51,421 bases of DNA, from contig JAGCCQ010000044.1 in assembly GCA_017651565.1 (NCBI GenBank), positions 1-51,421 on the forward strand. The letters run 5' to 3'. Both the position numbers and the translations under genes were made by a program. Below, piece by piece: positions 32,492 to 40,935 of this stretch. How positions within the stretch are numbered: position 1 is the first letter of the stretch; the number at the start of each line of letters is the position of its first letter. The DNA is from Bacilli bacterium (GTDB taxonomy: Bacteria; Bacillota_I; Bacilli_A; RFN20; CAG-826). A model generated the notes under the pieces. It had not been told where the DNA came from and searched no databases. It was given only the letters and a program-made list of their open reading frames with translations.

Positions 32492-35400
32492 TTATTTTTT
32501 ATAATAAGCTTTTAACTCAGCTGCGCTATTAAACAAAATGTATGAATGAGTTGCACCATTTTCTGTATATTCAATCCAGAATTTACAAGGATTCTTATCA
32601 ATGGCGATATTGCTCATTCTATCATTATCATAGTCATCTCGACTTCTAACTAAATAATAAACATTTGTATCTTTTAAATATTGAGAAGGATAACGGTTAG
32701 CGTTATAGCCAACATTGTCCCATAAGTGTAACTCATCTTTGATTTTCATAGTTTGATTAGTGAAAATCTTATTTCCTTCACTGTATGTATATTGGGCAGT
32801 TTCACCAATCAAAACCGCACCATCTGTTTGTGCTCTAGTGCCATGGAAAATGCTATAGTTATCACCAATCTTAGGCCCGCTTGAATACCATGAACCAATA
32901 TCGTCATAATCGATACCTAAATAAAATTTTGCTTGGCTATCAGTTGTTCTTCCTGAGTCCCTACCGGAGACCATAGGTAAATGGAAATACTTTAATTTAG
33001 AACAATTTCTAAATGCACCTCTACCAATTGTGGTTAATTGTGTAGCTTGGCTTAAGTCAACAACGCCTTTGGTGATAACTTCTTTTGTTGCGTCTGGATC
33101 TGCAAATAATGTAGAAACATTTTCATATGTCAAACCCTCATAATCGCTGTAGCGATAATAAGTATAAGTTGTAGAACCATCAGTCATTGTTTCTAAGTTA
33201 CTGCAACCCTCAAAAGCGCCAAAACCAATCTTCTTAATCCCGGTTGGTATTGCGCATGAAGATAAATCAAAAGTAGTCATGCTTGTGCAGTTAGCAAAAG
33301 CGCCAAAGTTATCAAGCCATCTATAGAAATAATGTCTATTGGCCATGTTACCTTGGAAAACACTACCGAGGTTACTATATTCTGTTGTGCTAAATTCATA
33401 GGATGTGCTGAAATCTTTTGGAGCCATATCATAGACGCTATAGTTTGCGCTCGTAGTCCAAACATCATCTCCAGTTTCAGGAGCTGCTGCAATATACTTT
33501 AATCCAGCTACACCTGTTATTTGAGTAATACTGGTACTCTTGTTAAATGCGCCACCGTAAATAGTTGAAACTGTAGTTGGCAATGTAACAGAAGTATATT
33601 TGGTGTTAGCAAGTGCTCTAGCACCGATAGCAACAATGTTATCTCCATTAATAGAAACAGAGCTTAAATCTAATGCCTGATTTTTGTTTGGTGCAGAATA
33701 TAACAAAGTCTTTGTAGCTGTATCATACATAGCGTCATCAATATAAGAGAAAACGCTGCCACTTCCATCAAATTCTGAAATAGAAACAGTATCATTGCTA
33801 GCAACTAAGAACGCACTATTTCCCATCATATTCATGCCGCTAGAAAGTGTTACTTTTTGGAAATCGTTATTAAAGAATGCTAATTCTTCAACTTTAGTTA
33901 CAGTGCTTGGTAAGAAACAAATATTAGTTTTTGGAGTAACTCCGGTATCGGTTACTTCAACACCATTATCTTTATAAGTAACGATATCAATGCCATTAGT
34001 TCCACAACTATAGAAAGCACGATCTCTAATAGTGGTTACGTTTGCTGGAAGAATGATTTTTTCACTAGGAAGCGCATCGTTTGATAAAGTTCCAAACGAT
34101 GAGGAACCAATCATATCGATTGGCGTGCCTCCTACATTCCATGTAGTCATATCAATACATGAAAGTCCACTTCCATAGCACTTAGTAACAATATATTTAT
34201 TATTCTTCTTTAGTAAAGCCGCGCAGTTAGAATAATCATCTGTTGGATTATCAGAAAGTGCACCAGTAGTTAAATTAACATATTTAATAGTTCCTGAAAT
34301 TGTCCAATCAGCATTGAAATAAGTAGGAACAACAGATCTACCAATAACGTCTTCTCTACGAGTATTTCCATCTGTTGTAGGAGCGTAAACTTTATCATCG
34401 TTGCTTCTAAGATATTCATTACTATAAGTTCTAGGATCGGAGTTCCAAACATAATATTTTTGTTGTCTGCTTCTTCTTACTGGCGCATCTTCTCCATCAA
34501 CATAAATAACTACATCTCTAAATTCACATGAACCATCAGGAGAGTTACCACTTCCACAAACATAGAAAATTGATTGAGATTCACCGCCACCATTAGCACC
34601 GTTATCATATGTGGACCAAATGAAAATATCATCTTCCTTGTTGTATAAGTATCTAGATAAGAAGATTTCCTTCAATTTAGAGCAACCTTCAAACATGCCT
34701 GCACCTAAACGCAGCATTTTCTTAGTTGCTTTAAATCTTAGTAGATTTTCACAGTTAGCAAAACAATATCTACCAAAACCTATTCTAGGGTTATCCGACG
34801 CTTGCCAGCCCTTATTTTGAGTAGGATTAACCCCACCTAAATCTTGCATTGTTACGTATTTAATAAGAGGGCAATGTTCAAATGCATTCATTCCAACACA
34901 CCAGTTTTGTTTATTAAAGTTACCTGAAGGTTGAACTTCATAAACCGCACCATCAGACATTGATTTAGGAAGAATTAAGTCTAAGGTGCCTTTATATTGG
35001 CTCGCTGCGTTTATTCCTAAATATGAGAAAGCATAACTGCCAATAAGTTTTAGGTTTGCTGTGTTATAGTTGAAATCAACACCAATAGCTTTTCTAAAGT
35101 TTCTAAATGCAGAATTGCCAATATACCACATACAAGAAGGAATATTAATCACGCTTGTATATGAATCGTTATTGCCGTTTCCATAGAAAGCTTCATGCCC
35201 AATTTCGTGTAAATGAGTGCAAGCACTAAAATCAATTGTTTTTAGTTTCTTACATCCTTTAAAAGCTTGCTTACAGATTTGGACAAGTTCTGAATTAAAT
35301 ACAACACCTTCTAAATTAGTATCGTTTGTGAAAGCTTGTTCAGAAATAACTTTTACTGGCGAGCCATCAATTGTTTCAGGGATAGTAACTACTTTAGTTG

Positions 35401-36538
35401 TGGCATTATAATCCGCAGTAGATTCACTTGGAGTTTCCCATTTGAATATTGTTACATACTCTTGAGAAGGACTTTCGAGTACCTTATTACTAACACCATT
35501 ATCTGTGCCATTATATTTAATAGGCACATTTTGTTTAAAATAAACAAATCCTAAATGATTATCGTCCATTGTAATCTGACTTTGCGTCTCTCTAATAGGA
35601 ACATAGTCAGCTATTTCATCATCTAAGTTAGTTGCAACGTGCTTTTTACGGTAGATAGTTCCGCCTTCAAAAGCAGCATCTAAATCAGCAGCGTAGCCAT
35701 TGTAATAAATTCTTAAATTATTACATTGTGCGAATGCGTATTTCTCAATATTAGTAACGTTAGATTCAAAATACATGATTGTAAATTTTGCACAATCTGA
35801 GAATGCATATTTACGGATAGCGATTTCATTAACGCCATTATTTACTGGAAGATATAAACCACTAATTTCCTTACAGTTCATGAAAGCGCTATCACCGATT
35901 TCTGCTAAATTAGCAGGGAAATCGAACTTTTTAAGTTTTATACAAGAAGTGAATGCATGGTCTCCAATAATATAAGGATTATTTTCAAAGAAATTTGTGT
36001 CGTTTCTATGGTTTTCGATATAAGAAGCAACACCACTCATATCAATGGTTACAAGATTTCTACAGTCCATGAATGAAGATGGACCAACACCATGAATACA
36101 CTTTTCAGGCATTGCAAAGGACGTAATGTTTTGACATGAATAGAATGCTTCAGCTTTAATTTCCTCTATGTTATTGCCTGCAAAAGTAATACTAGAGAAA
36201 TTGCAGAAACGGAATCCACATTCAGCAATTGCTTTTACTTGGTATGTAATTGTTTCATTTTCAACTTCTTTTGTAACTGTTTGAGGGATAGTTAAAGTAC
36301 CTTCTGAATCTTCAATGTTCTTTGCCCAACCAATGGAACAAATGTTTTGGTTATTTGCACTTTGTAATGGATAGCAAATGAAATTCTCAGTTGTTGAATC
36401 AATAAAAGAAGGCTTTGTAGTGTCAGTATTATAGTAATCAATAAAGCTAGCGACTGTGTAAGAGATGCCTAAAAAGGATGATACAGCCATAAAGCTAATC
36501 AATGGAGAAATTAATAGAAATAGTTTTTTATTCTTCAT
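32492..36538 (-). CDS. Giant BspA-type leucine-rich repeat surface protein
   Basis: A 1348-residue exported protein with an N-terminal membrane/signal segment (residues 5-32). Most of its length is LRR_5 (BspA/TpLRR) repeats, for example IGDHAFTSCIKLKKFDFPAN and IGDSAFMNCKEISGLYLP, with the recurring pattern I-x-x-x-A-F-x-x-C. In Bacteroidetes, Treponema and Trichomonas such proteins mediate adhesion. There is no LPXTG motif; the N-terminal segment may anchor it. It is the third gene of the operon behind the c-di-GMP riboswitch, starting 3 nt after the previous stop. It ends at the bidirectional terminator. Confidence 0.88.
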   Translation of the reverse strand: MKNKKLFLLISPLISFMAVSSFLGISYTVASFIDYYNTDTTKPSFIDSTTENFICYPLQSANNQNICSIGWAKNIEDSEGTLTIPQTVTKEVENETITYQVKAIAECGFRFCNFSSITFAGNNIEEIKAEAFYSCQNITSFAMPEKCIHGVGPSSFMDCRNLVTIDMSGVASYIENHRNDTNFFENNPYIIGDHAFTSCIKLKKFDFPANLAEIGDSAFMNCKEISGLYLPVNNGVNEIAIRKYAFSDCAKFTIMYFESNVTNIEKYAFAQCNNLRIYYNGYAADLDAAFEGGTIYRKKHVATNLDDEIADYVPIRETQSQITMDDNHLGFVYFKQNVPIKYNGTDNGVSNKVLESPSQEYVTIFKWETPSESTADYNATTKVVTIPETIDGSPVKVISEQAFTNDTNLEGVVFNSELVQICKQAFKGCKKLKTIDFSACTHLHEIGHEAFYGNGNNDSYTSVINIPSCMWYIGNSAFRNFRKAIGVDFNYNTANLKLIGSYAFSYLGINAASQYKGTLDLILPKSMSDGAVYEVQPSGNFNKQNWCVGMNAFEHCPLIKYVTMQDLGGVNPTQNKGWQASDNPRIGFGRYCFANCENLLRFKATKKMLRLGAGMFEGCSKLKEIFLSRYLYNKEDDIFIWSTYDNGANGGGESQSIFYVCGSGNSPDGSCEFRDVVIYVDGEDAPVRRSRQQKYYVWNSDPRTYSNEYLRSNDDKVYAPTTDGNTRREDVIGRSVVPTYFNADWTISGTIKYVNLTTGALSDNPTDDYSNCAALLKKNNKYIVTKCYGSGLSCIDMTTWNVGGTPIDMIGSSSFGTLSNDALPSEKIILPANVTTIRDRAFYSCGTNGIDIVTYKDNGVEVTDTGVTPKTNICFLPSTVTKVEELAFFNNDFQKVTLSSGMNMMGNSAFLVASNDTVSISEFDGSGSVFSYIDDAMYDTATKTLLYSAPNKNQALDLSSVSINGDNIVAIGARALANTKYTSVTLPTTVSTIYGGAFNKSTSITQITGVAGLKYIAAAPETGDDVWTTSANYSVYDMAPKDFSTSYEFSTTEYSNLGSVFQGNMANRHYFYRWLDNFGAFANCTSMTTFDLSSCAIPTGIKKIGFGAFEGCSNLETMTDGSTTYTYYRYSDYEGLTYENVSTLFADPDATKEVITKGVVDLSQATQLTTIGRGAFRNCSKLKYFHLPMVSGRDSGRTTDSQAKFYLGIDYDDIGSWYSSGPKIGDNYSIFHGTRAQTDGAVLIGETAQYTYSEGNKIFTNQTMKIKDELHLWDNVGYNANRYPSQYLKDTNVYYLVRSRDDYDNDRMSNIAIDKNPCKFWIEYTENGATHSYILFNSAAELKAYYKK

Positions 36539-36541
36539 AAG

Positions 36542-39500
36542 CTAAGGCCCCCATACAGTAAATGTTTGATATGGTCCGCTATATAAATCGGTACCTAATA
36601 TCGGAGATTCATTATTAATAACAAACCGTGGATTGCTCTTTCGATCATAGAATAGTAAGTATGTAATAAAGTCATTGAAACGAGCTCTAATATAAACGTT
36701 GTTACTTACAGTTGTAGTATCAACAACCATTTTTCCTACTAAATCAGTGAAATTACCACTGAAAGAGAAGTTAGCAAAGAAACTATTGTCATTCAGGTTA
36801 AATGGGTTTGTGACTGGGTCTTTTAATAAGAAGTCAACATCCATAACAGTATTACCAAGTGTCGTCATGTTGATTTCGCCTAAATCACCATTAGTTTGTC
36901 CTTGAACACAAACGTAATATAATCTTGCGCTTGTGTGACCTGTTTTCTTAGAAGAACCGATAACGTAAGTTCCTCTAGGAAGTTTGAAGATATGACCAAA
37001 TAAGAAACTACCATGAGTCATATTTCCACCTTGAGGAAGAACTTCACCTGCGGTATTAGTTTCACCAGTTGATGAATATGGGAAGAATCTACCCATGTTA
37101 TAACTTCCAGTGTTGCTATTTCCTGTAGAAGCCATTGTGTATAGTTCTTCAGGAGTAGAAGGTGAATTTGGATCATATCTATAAATACTGATATCTCCAC
37201 CACATCCTGCGATAGAAACATTCGCACCATTAGGATTTTCAATTGTGAATGCAACTGATTTTTCAGGATAGTACTTAGTTTCTCCGTTAACTGTATATTG
37301 TTTTGGAGTGGTTGGCTGACCAATCAACATGTAACTATTAAGTCCAGTAACAGGTCTAGTAGAATCTTGTGAGAATTGGACTTTAAAACCAAATCCTTTA
37401 TTTCTCCAACTGATTGGCTTGCCTAATTTATCAATTAAAATTGATGATAAGTAATTCTTTAAGAATTCACTATCAGTATCATACATGTAGTTATAAAGCT
37501 CGTTACCTTTTTTGAAGTTAGCAGCTTCAGTTAAATCTAATTTGAATAAGTAGTTAAAATCTCTTGAGAATGGATATCTAAAAGAACCAACGTTAGAGAA
37601 ACTTGGTAATGTGTTCATGATTAGAGGAGAGAATGTATTTCCTTTATTCCAATCAGCTTCAGCAGTTGAGAAATAAATTGCAGTTTTTGGAGTGGAATCA
37701 TAAATAATAGAACAATCTCCAATAGTATTACGCCAACTCAATGCATCTAAACTATGGTTATTTTCAATAGAGCTATATGCAGTAACAATCTTAAATACAC
37801 CTAAACCACGATTCTCATTCGAAGAAGTTCCATCACAGATAACTTTATTAGGAGCAAAATCAACAGAATTCATTTTCGTATCAAAGCTATTTCCACTAGG
37901 AAATGTATAATCACTACCAGAACCGACGTTATTTTCTATAATATCACCCTGACCACCAGCAGAAGTAATGTAGTGTTTATAAGGCGAAGCAGTATCGCAT
38001 CTTAAGTATTCTTTGTATAAATCAAAAGTTTCTTGAGTAGCACCTCTAGGTCCATATTTCCCTTCTCCGTCTACATGATCAACCGCATAGGAAATAAAAG
38101 TTTTTTGGGTACTAGTAAAGTTGCCATTTGAGTCACAAATGTAATTATATCCAGCAATTGTTTGATCTCCTGCTTGGAACGGCTCACGAATTAAAGAATA
38201 AATATGTGAAAAGTTTAAAACACCAGTCTCACCATTACTTGTCGCACCAAATTGAGGATTGATGTCACTAATAACGTTTAAACCAGTTTTTCCGATTAAA
38301 CCGCTTTCACTTTGTGTTTCAATGTTATGTAAATTTTCATCGTTAGAATTAAACAACAAAGTACCGTTATAAACATAACTTCTAACAACATTGCCATCAG
38401 CGTGTCCGACGAGATAACCAACGTTATTTCCGTGACCATTATTGATTGGGTTATTGCCTGCACCAATAACGTGATCACAGGTAATAATTAGTGATAATAC
38501 TAATGGTCCATTATCTACTATAGGAGCGTGTCTTACTTCAACATTATAACTTTGGATAACTCTAGAGTATTTATAACCATTCAATTTGATACTAGCAACA
38601 AGGGAAATATCGAAATTCATTCTGACTGGTGTGGAGTCATTAAATTCCACTGGCAGATTGTCTAAATCAACAATTAAGTTGTTAGTATTTTTTTCATTTA
38701 CCATCACCCCTGCAGATGTCGAAACTGAGTACTCAATATTATGATTATTTATGGTTGGGAAACTAGGAATAAGTTTAGCTTTTAAGATGCGTTCTCCATC
38801 GAATTGACTTGTTGCATCATCTACTACTTCAGACTTACCTAACAAGTCATCAACACTAAATGGTTCAACACTCTTTAAGTCATGATTGTGGTTTGCTTCT
38901 TCATATGTAGAAACAAGAGTTAAAGTAGCTAATTCAAAGTTTTCTGCGTTTTGAGAAAAGATATCATCTATCTCTTGAGAGTATAAGAAATTTTCTTCTC
39001 CACTAGTCGAATAACCATAAGAAGAAATTTCCAAATCTTTACAAATAACATTCTTAACTGTGCTTGTATAAGCAGTATATCCGAACATACCAATATCTTC
39101 TGGATTACCTGCTACTCTAAGCCCAACTATAGGAATGAAGTTACCATCAAATTCTCCATAAAATGGAGTGCCTTCATTTCCAATAGGAAGCAAAGGATTA
39201 GTTGCACAGAAACTAGTTAAGTCCAAAACATCAACCTTAACATCACCATCTAAACATTTAGGTCCTTCTGCTTCATATCCTTCAAAAACATGTCCAACAC
39301 GGAAATATGTTTTTTCAGGGAAAACACCAAGGTTTTGTAAACGAGTTAAGTTATAGAAATGAAGCGGAGTAACGATTTCATGAGGATATTGTTCTGTACC
39401 ATCACCAATATATCCATCACCACGATAGAAATATTCTCTTAAACCAACACTACCATCTACGTTTTGGTCTGGCGCGCGCGTATTAGAATAAAACCAAGCA

Positions 39501-39589
39501 AAAGAAATAACTGCTAAAGTAACTGGCACTGAGTTACCAATTATACAGCCTATTAATAATTTGGTCAGTTTCTTTCTATGTACGCTCAT
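36542..39589 (-). CDS. Large exported surface protein
   Basis: A 1015-residue protein with one N-terminal hydrophobic segment (residues 10-32, ending SFAWFYSNTRAP, reminiscent of TasA/camelysin-type leaders ending AWF). After it comes a GLUG-like region: PFYGEFDGNFIPIVGLRV followed by IGMFGYTAYTSTVKNVICKD, a pattern of beta-helix adhesins. The rest is beta-rich with many Asn/Gly/Ser. It lies 7 nt after the third gene's neighbour upstream and 3 nt before the LRR gene. A surface adhesin or fibre component is likely, not proven. Confidence 0.75.
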   Translation of the reverse strand: MSVHRKKLTKLLIGCIIGNSVPVTLAVISFAWFYSNTRAPDQNVDGSVGLREYFYRGDGYIGDGTEQYPHEIVTPLHFYNLTRLQNLGVFPEKTYFRVGHVFEGYEAEGPKCLDGDVKVDVLDLTSFCATNPLLPIGNEGTPFYGEFDGNFIPIVGLRVAGNPEDIGMFGYTAYTSTVKNVICKDLEISSYGYSTSGEENFLYSQEIDDIFSQNAENFELATLTLVSTYEEANHNHDLKSVEPFSVDDLLGKSEVVDDATSQFDGERILKAKLIPSFPTINNHNIEYSVSTSAGVMVNEKNTNNLIVDLDNLPVEFNDSTPVRMNFDISLVASIKLNGYKYSRVIQSYNVEVRHAPIVDNGPLVLSLIITCDHVIGAGNNPINNGHGNNVGYLVGHADGNVVRSYVYNGTLLFNSNDENLHNIETQSESGLIGKTGLNVISDINPQFGATSNGETGVLNFSHIYSLIREPFQAGDQTIAGYNYICDSNGNFTSTQKTFISYAVDHVDGEGKYGPRGATQETFDLYKEYLRCDTASPYKHYITSAGGQGDIIENNVGSGSDYTFPSGNSFDTKMNSVDFAPNKVICDGTSSNENRGLGVFKIVTAYSSIENNHSLDALSWRNTIGDCSIIYDSTPKTAIYFSTAEADWNKGNTFSPLIMNTLPSFSNVGSFRYPFSRDFNYLFKLDLTEAANFKKGNELYNYMYDTDSEFLKNYLSSILIDKLGKPISWRNKGFGFKVQFSQDSTRPVTGLNSYMLIGQPTTPKQYTVNGETKYYPEKSVAFTIENPNGANVSIAGCGGDISIYRYDPNSPSTPEELYTMASTGNSNTGSYNMGRFFPYSSTGETNTAGEVLPQGGNMTHGSFLFGHIFKLPRGTYVIGSSKKTGHTSARLYYVCVQGQTNGDLGEINMTTLGNTVMDVDFLLKDPVTNPFNLNDNSFFANFSFSGNFTDLVGKMVVDTTTVSNNVYIRARFNDFITYLLFYDRKSNPRFVINNESPILGTDLYSGPYQTFTVWGP

Positions 39590-39596
39590 ATTTAAG

Positions 39597-40463
39597 TCAC
39601 ACTAAATCTACACTGAAGACATAATCATTTATGCCTAATCTATTTTCTACCGCTAAGTTTCTAGCATATTTTTCTAGCTCTGAAGGAGCATAGTTAACAT
39701 TGATATAGAATGTTGCTCTACCATTAACAAAGTTAAGAGTCTTTAAATTTTGTTCATCATGAATAGCTATTTGAGATGGCTTAGGATTTGATTCATAGAA
39801 ATTTGCATGTGTAGCGCTTTCTTCTGATAGATAAGAAATCTTGTAGAAAAGTTCATCATATCCAGTAAGAGTTGTATTCTCTACATCATCAATATGACTT
39901 GGATAATAAGTTTTACCTGTTACCGCAGTTAAATCACTTGGAGTATAAATATCAAAATCAACACAGTCAGAAAGATAGAAATCTGACTCAGAAGTCTTCG
40001 CCTTATTCAATAAATCCGCGAATACTTCTAGTCCTGCAGTAATATTTCCTGCAGATACCTCAACAATAAATACTGCATTACAGTATAAATCTCTCAAATC
40101 AGTACCTAATTCAACTAAAACAGGATCAAACAAATTCATTGTTTGAGGGTTACCATTAGCGTCTTCGAAACGCTCGTGGCCAACACCACTTACATAATCA
40201 TAAACATTTACTGAACCATCTTCTGGTTTTAAGTAAAGAGACTCTCCATCTACGATTGGGTAATTGAATTTACAAAGTCTAATTGATTCAATCACAATTC
40301 CATCATTTTTAGCAGAAACAACAATGCCATCAGTTTCCACTTTTTGATTAGTGAAAAACCACGCTGCAGTACCTGAAATAAGGGAGCCAAAAGAAACCAC
40401 AGTTGCAGTAACTGCGCTAGCTATTTTTAATTTTCTAAGTGTTAATTTAGACCAGTTTTTCAT
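39597..40463 (-). CDS. Exported protein with TasA/camelysin-like leader, first gene of the riboswitch operon
   Basis: A 288-residue protein. The leader (residues 10-38) ends SLISGTAAWFFTNQKVETDG, resembling SipW-processed TasA/camelysin leaders, followed by a beta-rich domain. No SipW peptidase is in the window. The nearest ribosome site (GGGAG at 40480-40484) lies 16 nt before the ATG, which is longer than usual and lies in the loop of an 8-bp hairpin (AGCCAGTT with AACTGGCT). A c-di-GMP-I riboswitch is upstream. Probably a fibre or matrix subunit made at a particular c-di-GMP level. Confidence 0.75.
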   Translation of the reverse strand: MKNWSKLTLRKLKIASAVTATVVSFGSLISGTAAWFFTNQKVETDGIVVSAKNDGIVIESIRLCKFNYPIVDGESLYLKPEDGSVNVYDYVSGVGHERFEDANGNPQTMNLFDPVLVELGTDLRDLYCNAVFIVEVSAGNITAGLEVFADLLNKAKTSESDFYLSDCVDFDIYTPSDLTAVTGKTYYPSHIDDVENTTLTGYDELFYKISYLSEESATHANFYESNPKPSQIAIHDEQNLKTLNFVNGRATFYINVNYAPSELEKYARNLAVENRLGINDYVFSVDLV

Positions 40464-40485
40464 GAAATAAGCCAGTTATCTCCCT

Positions 40486-40626
40486 TTACCGAAGGCAACT
40501 GGCTATCTTGTGTTAAATATGCATGAAAATCCCAATTGTTTTTATCAATTGAGGTTACTGGCTATCTTACAAAGACCCTATAGTTTTGCGTCGCCGAATT
40601 CCTTCGGTTTTGCTTTTTACTCTACT
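40486..40626 (-). promoter_or_regulatory. c-di-GMP-I (GEMM) riboswitch controlling the surface operon
   Basis: On the minus strand AGCAAAACC, a GNRA-capped hairpin CCGAA-GGAA-TTCGG, the hallmark GACGCAAA, then GGGTCTT and AAGATAGCCAGT match the c-di-GMP-I aptamer core. The 3' half occurs twice: AAGATAGCCAGTAACC (complement of 40553-40568) and AAGATAGCCAGTTGCC (complement of 40494-40509), identical at 14 of 16 positions, 59 nt apart. Between them is an 8-bp hairpin (CTCAATTG/CAATTGGG) followed by ATTTTC, a possible terminator. The second copy's AGCCAGTT can also pair with AACTGGCT next to the start codon. Switching direction cannot be predicted by eye. Confidence 0.88.
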
Positions 40627-40629
40627 TAT

Positions 40630-40658
40630 TTTTTATCATATATATTAATATATGTCAA
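40630..40658 (-). promoter_or_regulatory. Promoter of the riboswitch-surface operon
   Basis: Minus-strand consensus -35 TTGACA (40653-40658) and -10 TAAAAA (40630-40635, with TGA just upstream as an extended -10), 17 nt apart. Transcription would begin near 40623, directly at the aptamer. Confidence 0.75.
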
Positions 40659-40659
40659 A

Positions 40660-40889
40660 TTTTATGCGAAAATTTTAAGACATTTTTGCGAAAAATAAAT
40701 TTTGGAATATCTCCTTATATCATAAGATATAAGAAAAAATTTGGCAAAAATGCAAAAATTTAATAAATACACATATTTATATTAGAAATATGCATTTAAA
40801 TTATTGGAATTTTTGCTCAAATTTTCCTCATTTTAAGCATAGTAATCATAATGAAACAAAAAGATAGTACACTTTTTATAAAGAAAAAA
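40660..40889. other. AT-rich intergenic region
   Basis: No gene is visible. A perfect 8-bp hairpin, CTTATATC-ATAA-GATATAAG, lies at 40714-40733; on neither strand is it followed by a good T run except AAAAAATTT on the plus strand. Purpose unknown. Confidence 0.5.
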
Positions 40890-40911
40890 CGATGTGTTTT
40901 CCAGCACATCG
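40890..40911 (-). terminator. Intrinsic terminator of adhE
   Basis: CGATGTG/CACATCG hairpin (7 bp, 8-nt loop) followed on the minus strand by TTTTTTCTTT, 25 nt past the adhE stop codon. Confidence 0.88.
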
Positions 40912-40935
40912 TTTGTCAAATTTGATTAAATTTTT

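Noticed and set aside
40510-40698. Small plus-strand open frame
   Set aside because: It lies antisense across the c-di-GMP riboswitch and promoter, with no ribosome site or protein-like composition.
40714-40733. Hairpin as a terminator
   Set aside because: No T run follows on either strand and no gene ends next to it; left as an unexplained hairpin.
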